Assembly: GCF_003426815.1 (NCBI RefSeq) | Contig: NZ_QKYK01000003.1 | Location: forward strand, 186,001 to 250,000 | Reading direction: 5' to 3' | Length of the DNA stretch: 64,000 nucleotides | Source of the DNA: Desertimonas flava | GTDB lineage: Bacteria > Actinomycetota > Acidimicrobiia > Acidimicrobiales > Ilumatobacteraceae | Shown: in pieces, positions 24,557-34,078 of the stretch | Layout: every line of letters begins with the position of its first letter | Position numbering within the stretch: the first letter of the stretch is position 1 | Program-made: the position numbers and the translations under genes | Notes under the pieces: generated by a model | Told to the model about the DNA's origin: nothing | The model's database searches: none | What the model saw: the letters and a program-made list of their open reading frames with translations, nothing else

Positions 24557-25330
24557 ATGACCGCGCCGGCACGCCGCCCGTGCGAGCCGTGGGCCGACGA
24601 CTTCAACGTCGGCAACCTCGGCCAATCCGAAACGCAAGTCGACCAGGCGTTGATGGCCGCGACCGAGATCGTGTGGGCCCTGTCGGGCCGCCGATACGGG
24701 GTGTGCACGGCATCTAACGTCCGCCCGGCCCGCGCTCCGTCGCTCTCGTACGACCTCACGTCGGGCAGGTCGTGGTCGCGGTCGGGCGGCTGGCCGCTGC
24801 CGGACCCGTTCTGGCCGATGACGTGCGCGCCCGGCAGGCCGTGGCGGCTCAAGCTGTGGCACCGCTCCGTCATCGAAGTCACCAACGTGACGATCGACGG
24901 TGCCGTCGTCGACCCCGAGTCGTACTGGGTTGAGAACTGGCGTTGGCTGGTACGCGCCGACCGGCAGCCGTGGCCGAACACTCAGAACCTCGACGTCGCC
25001 GAGAACGCTCCGGGTGCCTGGCATGTGTCGTACCGGTGGGGACGCACCCCACCCCAGTCCGGGATCCGCGCCGTGCAGAAGCTCGCCGCCGAACTGCTCA
25101 AGGACGACCTGGGCCTGGACTGTGACCTTCCGCAGCGGGTCACGCAGGTGACCCGCCAGGGCTTGCAGTTCGTCCTCAACGACCCGACGGCCCTGTTGGA
25201 CAAGGGCGTGCTGGGCGTGAACGCCGTCGACCAGTTCATCGCCGTGGCGAACCCGAACCGGCTCAAGCGGGCCCCGGGCATCTGGCGAGCCGACGACCCG
25301 CGGCGCGCCAGCAACCGGATCGGCACATGA
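24557..25330 (+). CDS. Head-tail connector (adaptor) protein (257 aa)
   Basis: Size, order and the block GIRAVQKLAAELLKDDLGLD followed by a C-terminal RVTQVTRQGLQF region fit adaptor proteins that dock under the portal. The N-terminal helix (QVDQALMAATEIVWALSGRR) also fits this group. The assignment relies on position and pattern. Confidence 0.6.
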   Translation: MTAPARRPCEPWADDFNVGNLGQSETQVDQALMAATEIVWALSGRRYGVCTASNVRPARAPSLSYDLTSGRSWSRSGGWPLPDPFWPMTCAPGRPWRLKLWHRSVIEVTNVTIDGAVVDPESYWVENWRWLVRADRQPWPNTQNLDVAENAPGAWHVSYRWGRTPPQSGIRAVQKLAAELLKDDLGLDCDLPQRVTQVTRQGLQFVLNDPTALLDKGVLGVNAVDQFIAVANPNRLKRAPGIWRADDPRRASNRIGT

Positions 25331-25884
25331 CCGACCCGGTCACCGCCCGCGCCAACGAGTTGCTCGAGACCGGCATCGAGGCGCTCGCCGGTTCGATCGG
25401 CGGCGCGCCTGGCTACACGCTGATCGCGCCGGGCGATCATGCCTGGGACCAGTGCTGCCAGGGGGCGATGTGGGTCCGGATCGTGCGGATCTTCCCGTAC
25501 GCGTCGTTCCCGAACCCGATCGACGCCAACGTGCAGGTCGTCCACTGTCCCGCCGGCGTCGCCGCCGAGTTGGAACTCGTGTCGCTGCGCTGCCTGCCGA
25601 ACCCGCAGCAAGCCGCCAGCTCGGCACGCGCGGCGGCGACCGACACGCCCGGCGCCGGCAAACTGCCGTCGACCGTCGACCTCGAAGGTGCCGCGACAAA
25701 GCTGCACGACGACGGATGGCGCATCGTCCGTCACGTCGTCGCGCTGCTCGCCCAGTGGCGCGACACCGGCACCCTGTCGACGATGACGCCGTGGGTGCCG
25801 CTCGGCCCCGAAGGAGGCTGCGTTGGCGGCGCTTTGACCGTCATCGTCCAACTCTCCCCCGGACGTGATGGCATCGGCTGCTGA
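25327..25884 (+). CDS. Head-tail connector or tail-terminator protein (185 aa)
   Basis: The ATG overlaps the adaptor gene stop. The sequence is mixed alpha/beta with several cysteines (DQCCQGAMW) and a beta-rich C-terminus (GALTVIVQLSPG). Neighbouring adaptor and gp10-like genes point to a stopper or terminator role, but no decisive motif is visible. Confidence 0.5.
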   Translation: MTDPVTARANELLETGIEALAGSIGGAPGYTLIAPGDHAWDQCCQGAMWVRIVRIFPYASFPNPIDANVQVVHCPAGVAAELELVSLRCLPNPQQAASSARAAATDTPGAGKLPSTVDLEGAATKLHDDGWRIVRHVVALLAQWRDTGTLSTMTPWVPLGPEGGCVGGALTVIVQLSPGRDGIGC

Positions 25885-25896
25885 ATAGGCACCACA

Positions 25897-25910
25897 CATT
25901 ATGATGCGTG
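25897..25910 (+). promoter_or_regulatory. Dyad element copy d, with TATGAT -10 and leaderless start
   Basis: CATTATGATGCGTG contains TATGAT (25900-25905) located 7 bases before the ATG at 25913. The spacing would place transcription start at or next to the start codon. Confidence 0.6.
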
Positions 25911-25912
25911 CT

Positions 25913-26200
25913 ATGTCGCGCATCGTTGTCCATGTCACGGCCGCTGTCGGCGGCTACCGCGCCGGCGAAACGGTCGAGGTCGTCGAGAACCGCGAGACCC
26001 TCAACCGGATCCGCAACGGCAAGTACGTGCCGATCCCCGACCAAGACATCGGAGATCCGATCGAGATCGCCCCGCTCGCCGCCGTCGCTCCCCCGCTCGA
26101 CGACCCCGACCCCGACCCCGATCCCGACGCCGAGGACTACGACGACGGCCTCGACGACGACGGCCTCGACGACAACGATGACGAGCCCGACGGCGAGTAG
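25913..26200 (+). CDS. Small acidic virion-region protein (95 aa)
   Basis: ATGs at 25901 and 25904 lie inside the dyad element; 25913 is preferred because it follows TATGAT by 7 bases. The N-terminal 55 residues form a compact beta domain (RIVVHVTAAVGGYRAGETV); the C-terminus is a long Asp/Glu/Pro tail. It might be a head-tail connector fragment or a nucleic-acid mimic. Family not recognised. Confidence 0.6.
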   Translation: MSRIVVHVTAAVGGYRAGETVEVVENRETLNRIRNGKYVPIPDQDIGDPIEIAPLAAVAPPLDDPDPDPDPDAEDYDDGLDDDGLDDNDDEPDGE

Positions 26201-26203
26201 CCG

Positions 26204-26578
26204 ATGGCGAACGTCGTCCGCATCAACTGGTACGGCCTCGACGACCCCACGATCCAAGTCGCGATCACGGGGCCCGTCGAGGAAGCCGCGCGGACCATCC
26301 GCCGCCGCATTCCCGTCCGCACCGGCGCACTGCGCCGCTCCCTGCGCACCTACTTCACCCGAACCGCATCCGGGCCGACCGGCATCATCGAAGCCACGGC
26401 GAAGCACGCCATCTTCGTGCACGAAGGCACCGGACGCTACGGGCCCCGTGGCCGCGACATCGTCGCCCCGCCCGGCCGAGTGTTCGCCTTCACCGGCTCC
26501 GACGGCCGCCGCGTCTTCACCCGGCGCATCAAGGGCCAACGCCCGAACCGGTTCCTCACTGATCCGCTCGGCCTGTGA
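26204..26578 (+). CDS. HK97 gp10-like head-tail / tail completion protein (124 aa)
   Basis: The family signature is present: an N-terminal helix followed by RIPVRTGALRRSLRTYF and a later AIFVHEGTGRYGP. Such proteins act at the head-tail junction. The gene follows the acidic protein closely. Confidence 0.75.
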   Translation: MANVVRINWYGLDDPTIQVAITGPVEEAARTIRRRIPVRTGALRRSLRTYFTRTASGPTGIIEATAKHAIFVHEGTGRYGPRGRDIVAPPGRVFAFTGSDGRRVFTRRIKGQRPNRFLTDPLGL

Positions 26579-26639
26579 CCCGTCCCGCACAGCCTGAGCG
26601 CCCCAACCCCGACGGGACGACTGACAAGGGGTACCGACC

Positions 26640-27071
26640 ATGACTGACGAGCTCGACCCGTCGATCAAGACGTTCACGTCGCAACGCAAGTCCGCCCAGG
26701 GCCACCGTGTCCTGTTCGAACTGCCGCCCGGCTCCGGGGAGGTGTACGAGGCCACACCGGACCCGCCAGGCGGCGTGCTGCTCGACCTGTCCATCGTCCA
26801 GAAGCTCAAGCCCGACGAGCAGGCCGCCAAGTTCGGCGAGTTTTTCGACACCGTCCTGCTGCCCGAGTCCCGCGACCGGTTCGAAGCCAACTTCCGGTCG
26901 AAGGACCCGACGAAGAACATCACGCTGCCCGAGGCCAACGAGGCGCTCGAGTGGCTCATCACCGAGTACGCCGGCCGCCCTACCACGCCTGCCGCCGACT
27001 CGCCGAGTTCGGTCGCAGGAACTGGTCCGAACTCGACGCCATCGCCCTCCTTGCCGGCGCCGACCCGCTGA
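26640..27071 (+). CDS. Tail assembly chaperone, short form (143 aa)
   Basis: This is the zero-frame chaperone (G-type) immediately upstream of the tape measure. The helical core (LKPDEQAAKFGEFFDTVLL, EANEALEWLITEYAGRPT) is typical, followed by a Pro/Ser-rich tail. A second frame overlaps its end, as in lambda G/GT and most siphoviruses. It binds the tape measure during tail assembly. Confidence 0.8.
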   Translation: MTDELDPSIKTFTSQRKSAQGHRVLFELPPGSGEVYEATPDPPGGVLLDLSIVQKLKPDEQAAKFGEFFDTVLLPESRDRFEANFRSKDPTKNITLPEANEALEWLITEYAGRPTTPAADSPSSVAGTGPNSTPSPSLPAPTR

Positions 27072-27316
27072 CGATGCCGCTTCGGCGGCTCATCAACCTC
27101 ATCTACCACCTGCTGGTGCGACACATGGACAAGAAGGACCGCGTGAAGCTCGACATGGAACTGGACGTTCCCGACGAGCCGCGCACCGTCGAGTTCACCA
27201 ACCCCGACACCGGGGAAGTCGACGCCAAGCTGGAGCCCCCGTCGTGGTGGCGAGGCGAGGCGGAAGCTCACCGGCAGGCCCTCGACGTACAACGCTGGCT
27301 GGGAGAGAACCGGTGA
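26978..27316 (+). CDS. Tail assembly chaperone, -1 frameshift extension
   Basis: The frame from about 26978 to 27316 is open in -1 relative to 26640 and encodes a helical domain (RRLINLIYHLLVRHMDKKD) usual for the T part of G-T chaperones. The most plausible switch is near 26976-26983: after decoding CCT the Pro tRNA can re-pair with CCC and continue with TAC, giving EYAGRP-YHACRRL. The slip site is not a canonical heptamer, so the exact position is uncertain. It ends four bases inside the tape-measure start. Confidence 0.65.
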   Translation, partial: PYHACRRLAEFGRRNWSELDAIALLAGADPLTMPLRRLINLIYHLLVRHMDKKDRVKLDMELDVPDEPRTVEFTNPDTGEVDAKLEPPSWWRGEAEAHRQALDVQRWLGENR

Positions 27317-30300
27317 GCCTCGCCAAAGCGTTCGTCGAGATCCACCCGGACCTCGGGCGATTCGACAGCGAGGTCCGCGACGAGATCCGCGAGGCAATGG
27401 CTTCCGCGGCCCGCGCCGCGGCGTCTGCGTTCGAGCGGACGTTCGACGGAGCATTTGCCAGTGCTGGAGCAGCAGCCGACCGCGCCGGCGAATCCGTCAC
27501 GTCCGCATTCCGAGAGGCGGCCTCCCAGTCCGACCTTCATCTCGACAGCATCGGCGGCGCTGACGTTTTCTCCGAACTCGGCGGCCAAGCAGACCGCGCA
27601 GGTGAAGCGGTCGAGCGAGCGTTCGACGAGGCCGCGCGGCAGTCGAACAACTCGTTGGACCGGATCGACGCGAAGGGCGTCGGCGTGTTCGGCCGGATCA
27701 CCGCGGGCATCGCCGCGCTCGGGCTGGCCGCGGGCGGCGTCGGACTGACGAGATGGGGTCTCGAGACCGCCGGCGCTCTCGAGCAAACCCAGGTCGGCTT
27801 CGAGGGTCTGCTCGGTTCGGGTGAGGCCGCCGAAGCGATGATGGAGCGGATCACCGAATACGCGGCTCGCACGCCGCTGGAACTGCCCGGCCTGTCGAAC
27901 ATGACCCGTCAGCTGTTGGCGACCGGCACGGCGTTCGGCGTCACCGAGGGGAACGTCCTCGACTACGTCACGGTGATCGGAGACATGACATCGGTGCTTG
28001 GCGGCAGCCAGGCGGAGATGGACGCGGTCACGTTGACGTTGGGCCGGCTCGGGTCGGCGACCAACGCGCAGATCGGCGACTTCGAGATGTTGCAGACGGC
28101 GCTGCCCGGCTTCAACGTGTGGGCCGAGCTCGGTGCCGGCATGAACATGACCGCCGGTGAAGCCCGCGAGCTCGCCAGCAAGGGTCTGCTGCCTGGCGCC
28201 CAGGCCGCCGAGATCCTCCTTGAACGGATGGAGCAGTTCCCGGGGGCTGCGGGAGCGATGGAAGCCCAGTCCAAGACGCTGATCGGCGTCCTGTCGACGT
28301 TCAAGGACACCGCCGCGATCGCGCTGGCTGAGGGGCTGACGCCGCTCGTCGAGGGGTTGAAGGAGACCCTCGCCGGCGACGAACTGCTCTCGTCGCTTGA
28401 GGGGGCATTCAACTCGTTCGGCGAGCTCGCCGCCGGCCTCTTCGACGCCATCGGTCCCGCGCTGCCCGGTCTCCTCGACACCCTCGCCGTCGTATTCGAC
28501 GATCTCGGACGCGTCATCATTGCGTTGACGCCGGCGATCGAACCACTGCTGGCGATCTTCGGCGAGCTCGCCACCCTGTTCTCCGGGACGCTGGCCGACC
28601 TGTTCGAAGAGATCGGCCCGTCGCTCGTCATCATCGTCGAAGCATTCAGCGAACTGGGCGACGCGTTGCGGCCTGTCGTTCGCATCATGGCCGGCAGCCT
28701 CGCCATCGCGTTCCGCGCCTTCGCCAAGGTCATCGAGTTCCTGGAACCGGCGCTGCCGCTGCTCGTCAACGCGTTCATCGCCTGGTCGATCGCCACCCGG
28801 ATCGCAGCCGCGGCGCAGGCCGCGTTGAACCTCGTGATGGCGGCGAACCCGATCGGGTTGATCGTGATCGCTCTCGTCGGGCTTGGCGCCGCGCTGTACG
28901 CCGCGTATCGCCGCTTCGAACCGGTCCGCAACGCCGTCGACTCGCTGTGGCAGGGGATGCAGGACCTGTGGGACGTCATCACGAACCGGGTCGTCGCGGT
29001 CTGGCAGAACCGGCTGCTGCCGATCGTGCAGGAGCTCTCCCCCATCCTCGACGGCGTCCGATCGGCGATCTCGAGTGTCGTCGACGCCTTCCGGGCGCTG
29101 TTCTCCGGCGACTTCTCCGGCGCACTCGAGGCGCTGCGCGACGCGTTCTCATCGCTGTGGGAAGGCATCACGAACGTCGACTGGGGCCGCATCGGCGAGC
29201 TCACCATCGACGCCCTGATCTCCGCGCTACAGCTGGCATGGGACGGGCTGCAGTCGCTCGGCGATGTGCTCGGGGACGTCGCCGGCCGGTTCGTCGAGTG
29301 GTTCGAGAGCGTCGACTGGGCAGCGGTCGGGTCCACGATGCTCGACCTGCTGGCGACCGCGGTGAGCACCGGCTTCGACGCGCTCGGCTCGGTGGCGTCG
29401 TGGTTCGGTGACCTGGTCGGCAAGTTCACCCAATGGCTCGGCACCATCGACTGGGCGTCGATCGGCTCGTCGATCGTCGGCTTCCTCGGCAACGCCGCGT
29501 CGCTCGCCTGGTCGGCCCTCGGCTCCGTCGCCGGCTGGTTCGGCGACCTGATCGGCAAGTTCACAGCATGGCTCGACGGTGTCGACTGGTCGGCGGTCGG
29601 ATCAGCGATCGTGGACGGTCTCGGTGCCGCAGCCGGAGCCGCGTGGTCGGCTCTCGTGTCGGTGGCGCCGTGGTTCGCTGACCTGGCCGCCAAGTTCACC
29701 GCTTGGATCAGCGGCGTCGACTGGGCGTCGATCGGAGGGGCGTTCCTCAACGCCCTCGGTCTCGCCGTCGCCACCGCGTTCCAGGGCCTCGGCAGCGTCG
29801 CGTCGTGGTTCGGTGACATCGTCACGAAGCTGTCCGACTGGATCAGCGCCGTCAACTGGGATGACGTCGGGTCGAACATCGGCGACTGGGTCGGCCAGCT
29901 GCCCGGCAAGCTCATCGGCTGGATCGCCGATGCCTTCTCCGGCGGAGGGGGCGGAGGCGGCGGCGGCGGGGGCGGCGGCCCCGATTGGAGCGGCATCGCC
30001 CTCAACGTCCTCGAGGGAATCGGCAACGCCCTGCTCGCACTCGGCGTCGAACTGCCGATCGCGGTCGTCACCGCTCTCGGCGAACTCGCGCTCGGGATCA
30101 TGACCGGGATCGGCGAAGCACTCATCGAGGACGACAACCTCGAACCGGTCAAATCGTTCTTCACCGGGTTGCCCGGCCGACTGTGGGATTGGGTCGTCGA
30201 GTCGGTAACCGACCTGGCCAACATCGGCAAGCGGATCTTGCTGGAGATCGCCGCCGGATTCGCTGGGGCCGCGTCCGACTCGTGGCTCGGCCCCGTCGCC

Positions 30301-31686
30301 GACTTCTTCGGAGCCGACGACATCGAGAACACTGCGCGCGCGGAGATCGCCAAGATGGACTGGCCGGGCATCGCCACCGAGTTCATGTCTGGCTGGGAGA
30401 GCGCCATCTCGGCGATCCCGCTCAACGTCGACTTCACCGACCAGGTGCAAATCAGCGGGTTGCGTGACGACTTCAACAACGCGTTGGCCCCGTTGCTGCC
30501 GATCATCGGCGACGACGCCGCCAGCGAGATCTCCACCATGTTCAACACAGCGATGGAGGGTGGCATCACCAACGCCGAGATGACCGACGTCACCGCGGCA
30601 CTGATCGACAAGATCGCCGACGCGATGAACATCGACCCGTCGCAGGTGCCGGGGATCGAGGACATCTTCATGTCGATCGGCGCCGCGTCCGCAGACTCGA
30701 TCCCGCACGGCTTCTCGTCGCAGCTGACCAAGGCTGGCCGCACGCCGATGGTCGAGGCGATGACGACGTTCGCCGAAGCGACCGGAAATCACCTCGAGAC
30801 CGAGTTCAACCGCAAGGTGTCGCCGGTCGCCCGGGCTCTGCCGAATGCGTTACGTAGCGACGTGTCCGAGACTCCCGACGCGCTCGTCGGGCCTGGCGCC
30901 GTTCTCATCGAGGGCTTCCAAGCCGGCATCACACAGGCGCTCGTCGCCGTCCGCGCCGGCATGTTGATCCTCGCCATCAGCATCATCGCCTGGGTCGGGC
31001 CGCTGACCAACACGCTCGTCGCGGCTGGCACCGGCCTCATGCGCGGTCTCGGCGTCGGCATCACGATCGGGTCGATCCCGATCATGGCGACGATGCGGGC
31101 TCTCGACACCACGTTGGCCGCAGCGGTCGGAGACATCGCCCCGACGTTCGTTGCGATTGGCGCACGAGCGATGGCCGGTCTGCTCTCGGGCGCTCAGGCC
31201 ACCATCGGCGGGGTCCGGTCGTGGTTTGCCGGCCTGCCCGGCAGCCTCGCATCCGCGGCTGGGGGCAACCTGGGTGGACTCGTGTCGCTCGGTTCGTCGA
31301 TCGTTGCCGCGATCGTCAACGGCATCAACGGCAGCAGCTACCGGATCCGCAACGCGATCATGTCTGCGATCCCGTCGGCCGGCACCATCACGGCACGGAT
31401 CCCGGGGTTCGCGACCGGCGGCGTCTTCACCCGGCCGACGCTCGGCTGGATCGGCGAGTACTCGGGCGCCAGCACTGACCCGGAGATCGCCGCGCCGCAG
31501 TCCATGATCCGCTCCACCCTGTTCCGCGCACTGTCAGACGCATTGGACGGCGGCGTCGCGTTGCAGGGCGGCGGCAGCGGCGAAACGACGATCGTGCGGA
31601 TCGACCACGCCGAGTTCCATCAGCCGACCGACCTCGACTCGCTCGCCGGCGTCGTCGTCGGCGCCTACCAAACGTTGGGGGTGTGA
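27313..31686 (+). CDS. Tape measure protein (1457 aa)
   Basis: It sets tail length and passes through the tube during DNA ejection. The GTG start overlaps the frameshifted chaperone stop. The N-terminus is helical and Ala-rich; hydrophobic segments occur around residues 120-145, 490-530 and 1210-1250. Residues 622-846 consist of five 45-residue tandem repeats beginning (V/I)DW, with a partial sixth, followed by a run of 13 glycines (877-889). At about 0.15 nm per residue the tail would be near 0.2 micrometre long, which is an estimate. Confidence 0.92.
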   Translation: MSLAKAFVEIHPDLGRFDSEVRDEIREAMASAARAAASAFERTFDGAFASAGAAADRAGESVTSAFREAASQSDLHLDSIGGADVFSELGGQADRAGEAVERAFDEAARQSNNSLDRIDAKGVGVFGRITAGIAALGLAAGGVGLTRWGLETAGALEQTQVGFEGLLGSGEAAEAMMERITEYAARTPLELPGLSNMTRQLLATGTAFGVTEGNVLDYVTVIGDMTSVLGGSQAEMDAVTLTLGRLGSATNAQIGDFEMLQTALPGFNVWAELGAGMNMTAGEARELASKGLLPGAQAAEILLERMEQFPGAAGAMEAQSKTLIGVLSTFKDTAAIALAEGLTPLVEGLKETLAGDELLSSLEGAFNSFGELAAGLFDAIGPALPGLLDTLAVVFDDLGRVIIALTPAIEPLLAIFGELATLFSGTLADLFEEIGPSLVIIVEAFSELGDALRPVVRIMAGSLAIAFRAFAKVIEFLEPALPLLVNAFIAWSIATRIAAAAQAALNLVMAANPIGLIVIALVGLGAALYAAYRRFEPVRNAVDSLWQGMQDLWDVITNRVVAVWQNRLLPIVQELSPILDGVRSAISSVVDAFRALFSGDFSGALEALRDAFSSLWEGITNVDWGRIGELTIDALISALQLAWDGLQSLGDVLGDVAGRFVEWFESVDWAAVGSTMLDLLATAVSTGFDALGSVASWFGDLVGKFTQWLGTIDWASIGSSIVGFLGNAASLAWSALGSVAGWFGDLIGKFTAWLDGVDWSAVGSAIVDGLGAAAGAAWSALVSVAPWFADLAAKFTAWISGVDWASIGGAFLNALGLAVATAFQGLGSVASWFGDIVTKLSDWISAVNWDDVGSNIGDWVGQLPGKLIGWIADAFSGGGGGGGGGGGGGPDWSGIALNVLEGIGNALLALGVELPIAVVTALGELALGIMTGIGEALIEDDNLEPVKSFFTGLPGRLWDWVVESVTDLANIGKRILLEIAAGFAGAASDSWLGPVADFFGADDIENTARAEIAKMDWPGIATEFMSGWESAISAIPLNVDFTDQVQISGLRDDFNNALAPLLPIIGDDAASEISTMFNTAMEGGITNAEMTDVTAALIDKIADAMNIDPSQVPGIEDIFMSIGAASADSIPHGFSSQLTKAGRTPMVEAMTTFAEATGNHLETEFNRKVSPVARALPNALRSDVSETPDALVGPGAVLIEGFQAGITQALVAVRAGMLILAISIIAWVGPLTNTLVAAGTGLMRGLGVGITIGSIPIMATMRALDTTLAAAVGDIAPTFVAIGARAMAGLLSGAQATIGGVRSWFAGLPGSLASAAGGNLGGLVSLGSSIVAAIVNGINGSSYRIRNAIMSAIPSAGTITARIPGFATGGVFTRPTLGWIGEYSGASTDPEIAAPQSMIRSTLFRALSDALDGGVALQGGGSGETTIVRIDHAEFHQPTDLDSLAGVVVGAYQTLGV
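29176..29850 (+). repeat. Five 135-bp tandem repeats inside the tape measure gene
   Basis: Units start at 29176, 29311, 29446, 29581 and 29716, with a degenerate sixth at 29851. Each encodes 45 residues with VDW near the start and a WFGDLxGKFTxW-type end. Confidence 0.85.
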
Positions 31687-31687
31687 G

Positions 31688-32548
31688 ATGACTCAGCAGT
31701 TCGCGCTGGTCGACCCGCGGCTCGGCACCCTCGAGTTGACGTGCGACAACGGCTACGTCATCGAGCAGTACGACCTCGGCTACCGCACGCCGCGCGTCGT
31801 CGCGGAGAACCGCACATTCGACGACGGCCAACTCGACACGACGTTCTACTCCGGTGCCCGCACCGTCAACATGACCGTAGGCCTCAAAGGGTCGGTGGCG
31901 GCGTGCTCGGTACTGCGCGACCGGCTCTCAGCGTTCACGTCGCAGCGGCGCCGGCCGACACTGCTGATCGAAGAGCACAACGACCCGCGGCTACGGCAGA
32001 TGACCCTTCGCGGCCATCAGCACGGCATCCCGATCTCCAACCCCGCCTACAACCGGATGACGGTCTCGTGGTCGTGCCCCGACGGGCTCATCACCTCGCG
32101 CGAGCCCCGCACCGTGACGTTGCGGCCCGGTGTGCTCGACGTCGACGGCCGCGTGTACGACCTTGTCCATGACCGGGTGTACCCGTTCGCGTTCCCGTCG
32201 GGCTCGCAGTCGGTGGTCAACGAGGGCTACGAAGACGCCCACTGGGTGGCGCGCCTCTACGGCGCAATGACGTCGCCGCGGCTCATCTGCACCGGCGTCG
32301 GGGTCGTCGACCTGGGCGGTGGCGGCGGTCTCAGCCTCATCTCCCAGCAGATGGTGGAGCTCCGCTCCCAGGGCCAGTCGGTCACGTTCGACGGCAACCC
32401 TCTGACCTCCGCGGCCCAGTACGTCGACCTCGCTCAGACGACGTCGAACTGGTGGCGGATCCCTCCCGGCACCTCGGCAGTCCGGCTCGAAGCCGACACG
32501 TTCGCTACCGACGCGCTCGCGGTGCTCGAGTGGTCCGACACGTGGTGA
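31688..32548 (+). CDS. Distal tail protein, Dit-like (286 aa)
   Basis: Placed directly after the tape measure, with the pattern of Dit N-terminal domains (GYRTPRVVAENRTFDDGQLD, TVNMTVGLKGS, RRRPTLLIEEH). It should form the hub ring joining tube and baseplate. Start ATG with one base after the previous stop. Confidence 0.7.
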   Translation: MTQQFALVDPRLGTLELTCDNGYVIEQYDLGYRTPRVVAENRTFDDGQLDTTFYSGARTVNMTVGLKGSVAACSVLRDRLSAFTSQRRRPTLLIEEHNDPRLRQMTLRGHQHGIPISNPAYNRMTVSWSCPDGLITSREPRTVTLRPGVLDVDGRVYDLVHDRVYPFAFPSGSQSVVNEGYEDAHWVARLYGAMTSPRLICTGVGVVDLGGGGGLSLISQQMVELRSQGQSVTFDGNPLTSAAQYVDLAQTTSNWWRIPPGTSAVRLEADTFATDALAVLEWSDTW

Positions 32549-32554
32549 CCGAGG

Positions 32555-33580
32555 ATGGCTGACCAGACGTTGCCGCCACACTGGGTGCTGCGGATCCTCG
32601 GCACCAGCGGCGAAGTGACACCCCTGCCGCAGTGGTCCAATCTGATCGTCACCGAGAACATCACCGGCACGTCGAAGGTGACGTTCTCGATGCCCGGCGA
32701 CTCGATCGAGGCGACCAAGATCGTCGAGCTTCAAACCGACGTCGTCGCCTACCGCAACCGAGTCCGCAAGGCGCGACGCCGAATCGTGACCGCCGACGAC
32801 GACCTGGACGACACATACAAGCTGGCCGTCACCGCCGTCGACTACCGGCAGCTGCTCCGCTCGCGGCAGCTGCACAACAACATCACCTTCACGGGCATGT
32901 CTCAGGGCGTCATCGTGTCCACCCTGATCGCCTGGACCCAAAGCTACGACTCGGGCGATCTCGGCATCCTGATGGCGTCGAACGGCGACGGCGGCATCAC
33001 GCGCGACCGAACCTACGAGACCGGCGACCTGATTGGCGAACGCATCGACCAGCTGTCCGAAGTCATCAACGGCTTCGACTGGCACATCGACAACAACCTC
33101 GGCCTGTGGATTTGGAATCCGCGTCGCGAGCAGCTGACGACGAAGGTGCTCGCCTACCGAGCCAACGTCGCCAGGCTTCGCCGTCGATCGACGGCCAGCG
33201 AGTTCCGCAACGTCGTCACGTTCTACGGCGACCCCGACCACACCGTGCCCGTCACGGTCGACGCGCTGCCCGATCCGCGCGGCCGTTGGGAATGGGAGGG
33301 CTCCTCGAACTCGGTGAAGCTGCAGGAAACCGTCCAAGAGCACGCAGAAGGCGAACTGGAGAGGCGGTCGAACCCACGGTCGTGGTTCGAAGCGACGATC
33401 GCTCCGGGCAAATGGGACGAACTGCTGCTCGAGCTCGGCGACATCGTCACGTTGCAAGTGATGCGCGGCCGGCTCAACTTCGGCGGCCCGTGCCGCGTTG
33501 AGCAGATCCAGTACAAGGTCGACGTCGACGGCGGCGAGGTCGTCACGCTCGGCCTACGAGCCGAGCCAGGAGCGGGCTGA
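32555..33580 (+). CDS. Minor tail protein / baseplate hub (341 aa)
   Basis: Gene order and sequence (WSNLIVTENITGTSKVTFS, TFTGMSQGVIVSTLIAW, FDWHIDNNLGLWIWNP) fit the tail-associated hub proteins that follow Dit in actinophages. The fold is related to gp27/Tal-type hubs. No lytic domain is visible. The stop overlaps the next ATG by one base. Confidence 0.7.
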   Translation: MADQTLPPHWVLRILGTSGEVTPLPQWSNLIVTENITGTSKVTFSMPGDSIEATKIVELQTDVVAYRNRVRKARRRIVTADDDLDDTYKLAVTAVDYRQLLRSRQLHNNITFTGMSQGVIVSTLIAWTQSYDSGDLGILMASNGDGGITRDRTYETGDLIGERIDQLSEVINGFDWHIDNNLGLWIWNPRREQLTTKVLAYRANVARLRRRSTASEFRNVVTFYGDPDHTVPVTVDALPDPRGRWEWEGSSNSVKLQETVQEHAEGELERRSNPRSWFEATIAPGKWDELLLELGDIVTLQVMRGRLNFGGPCRVEQIQYKVDVDGGEVVTLGLRAEPGAG

Positions 33581-34002
33581 TGCGCCTCGACCGTGCCGAC
33601 GAGTGGGCAGAGATTCTCAAAGGCTTCGACAGCCGCCTCCACGAGCTCGAACGGCAACGCGGCGGTGTCCCCCAAGCCTCCGAAGCGATCACTTTCGCTG
33701 CCGGTTGGCGTAACTATGGCGGGAGTTACGTGTCGGCCCGTGTCACACGCGTCGGCTCGCTCTGCGTGATGAACGGGCTCGCCTACCGCGAAGGCGCCGC
33801 GGTGTCGGGCACGTTCATCACCGTCGGCACCGTACCGGCCGAATTCCGACCGGTCGGCACGGTTGGGGTGACGAACTCGACGAGCGCCGACCCCACCCGT
33901 CTCGAGGTGACGGCGGCTGGCGTCATTCAGTTGGTCAACTTCGCTGGGACGCTGCCCAATAACGGATTCACCTTCGTCCACGGAGCCTGGGCCCTCCCCT
34001 GA
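33580..34002 (+). CDS. Minor tail / fibre-like protein (140 aa)
   Basis: A short N-terminal helix (ILKGFDSRLHELERQRGG) could trimerise, followed by a beta domain of the type found at fibre tips (VTRVGSLCVMNGLAYREG). Function inferred from location after the hub. Confidence 0.6.
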   Translation: MRLDRADEWAEILKGFDSRLHELERQRGGVPQASEAITFAAGWRNYGGSYVSARVTRVGSLCVMNGLAYREGAAVSGTFITVGTVPAEFRPVGTVGVTNSTSADPTRLEVTAAGVIQLVNFAGTLPNNGFTFVHGAWALP

Positions 34003-34052
34003 ACCGGGTTGGTCCCCGTAGCAGGCGTCTCTCCAGACGTATGCTTATTGCA

Positions 34053-34066
34053 CATCATCATGTCTA
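34053..34066 (+). promoter_or_regulatory. Dyad element copy e (before lysis operon)
   Basis: CATCATCATGTCTA begins 26 bases before the start at 34079 and is preceded by ACGTATGC, a possible extra half-site. Confidence 0.55.
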
Positions 34067-34078
34067 CGGAGGTCGTTG

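Noticed and set aside
27963-30743. Minus-strand ORF of 926 codons opposite the tape measure
   Set aside because: Low-complexity Ser/Pro/Ala translation antisense to a clear tape measure gene.
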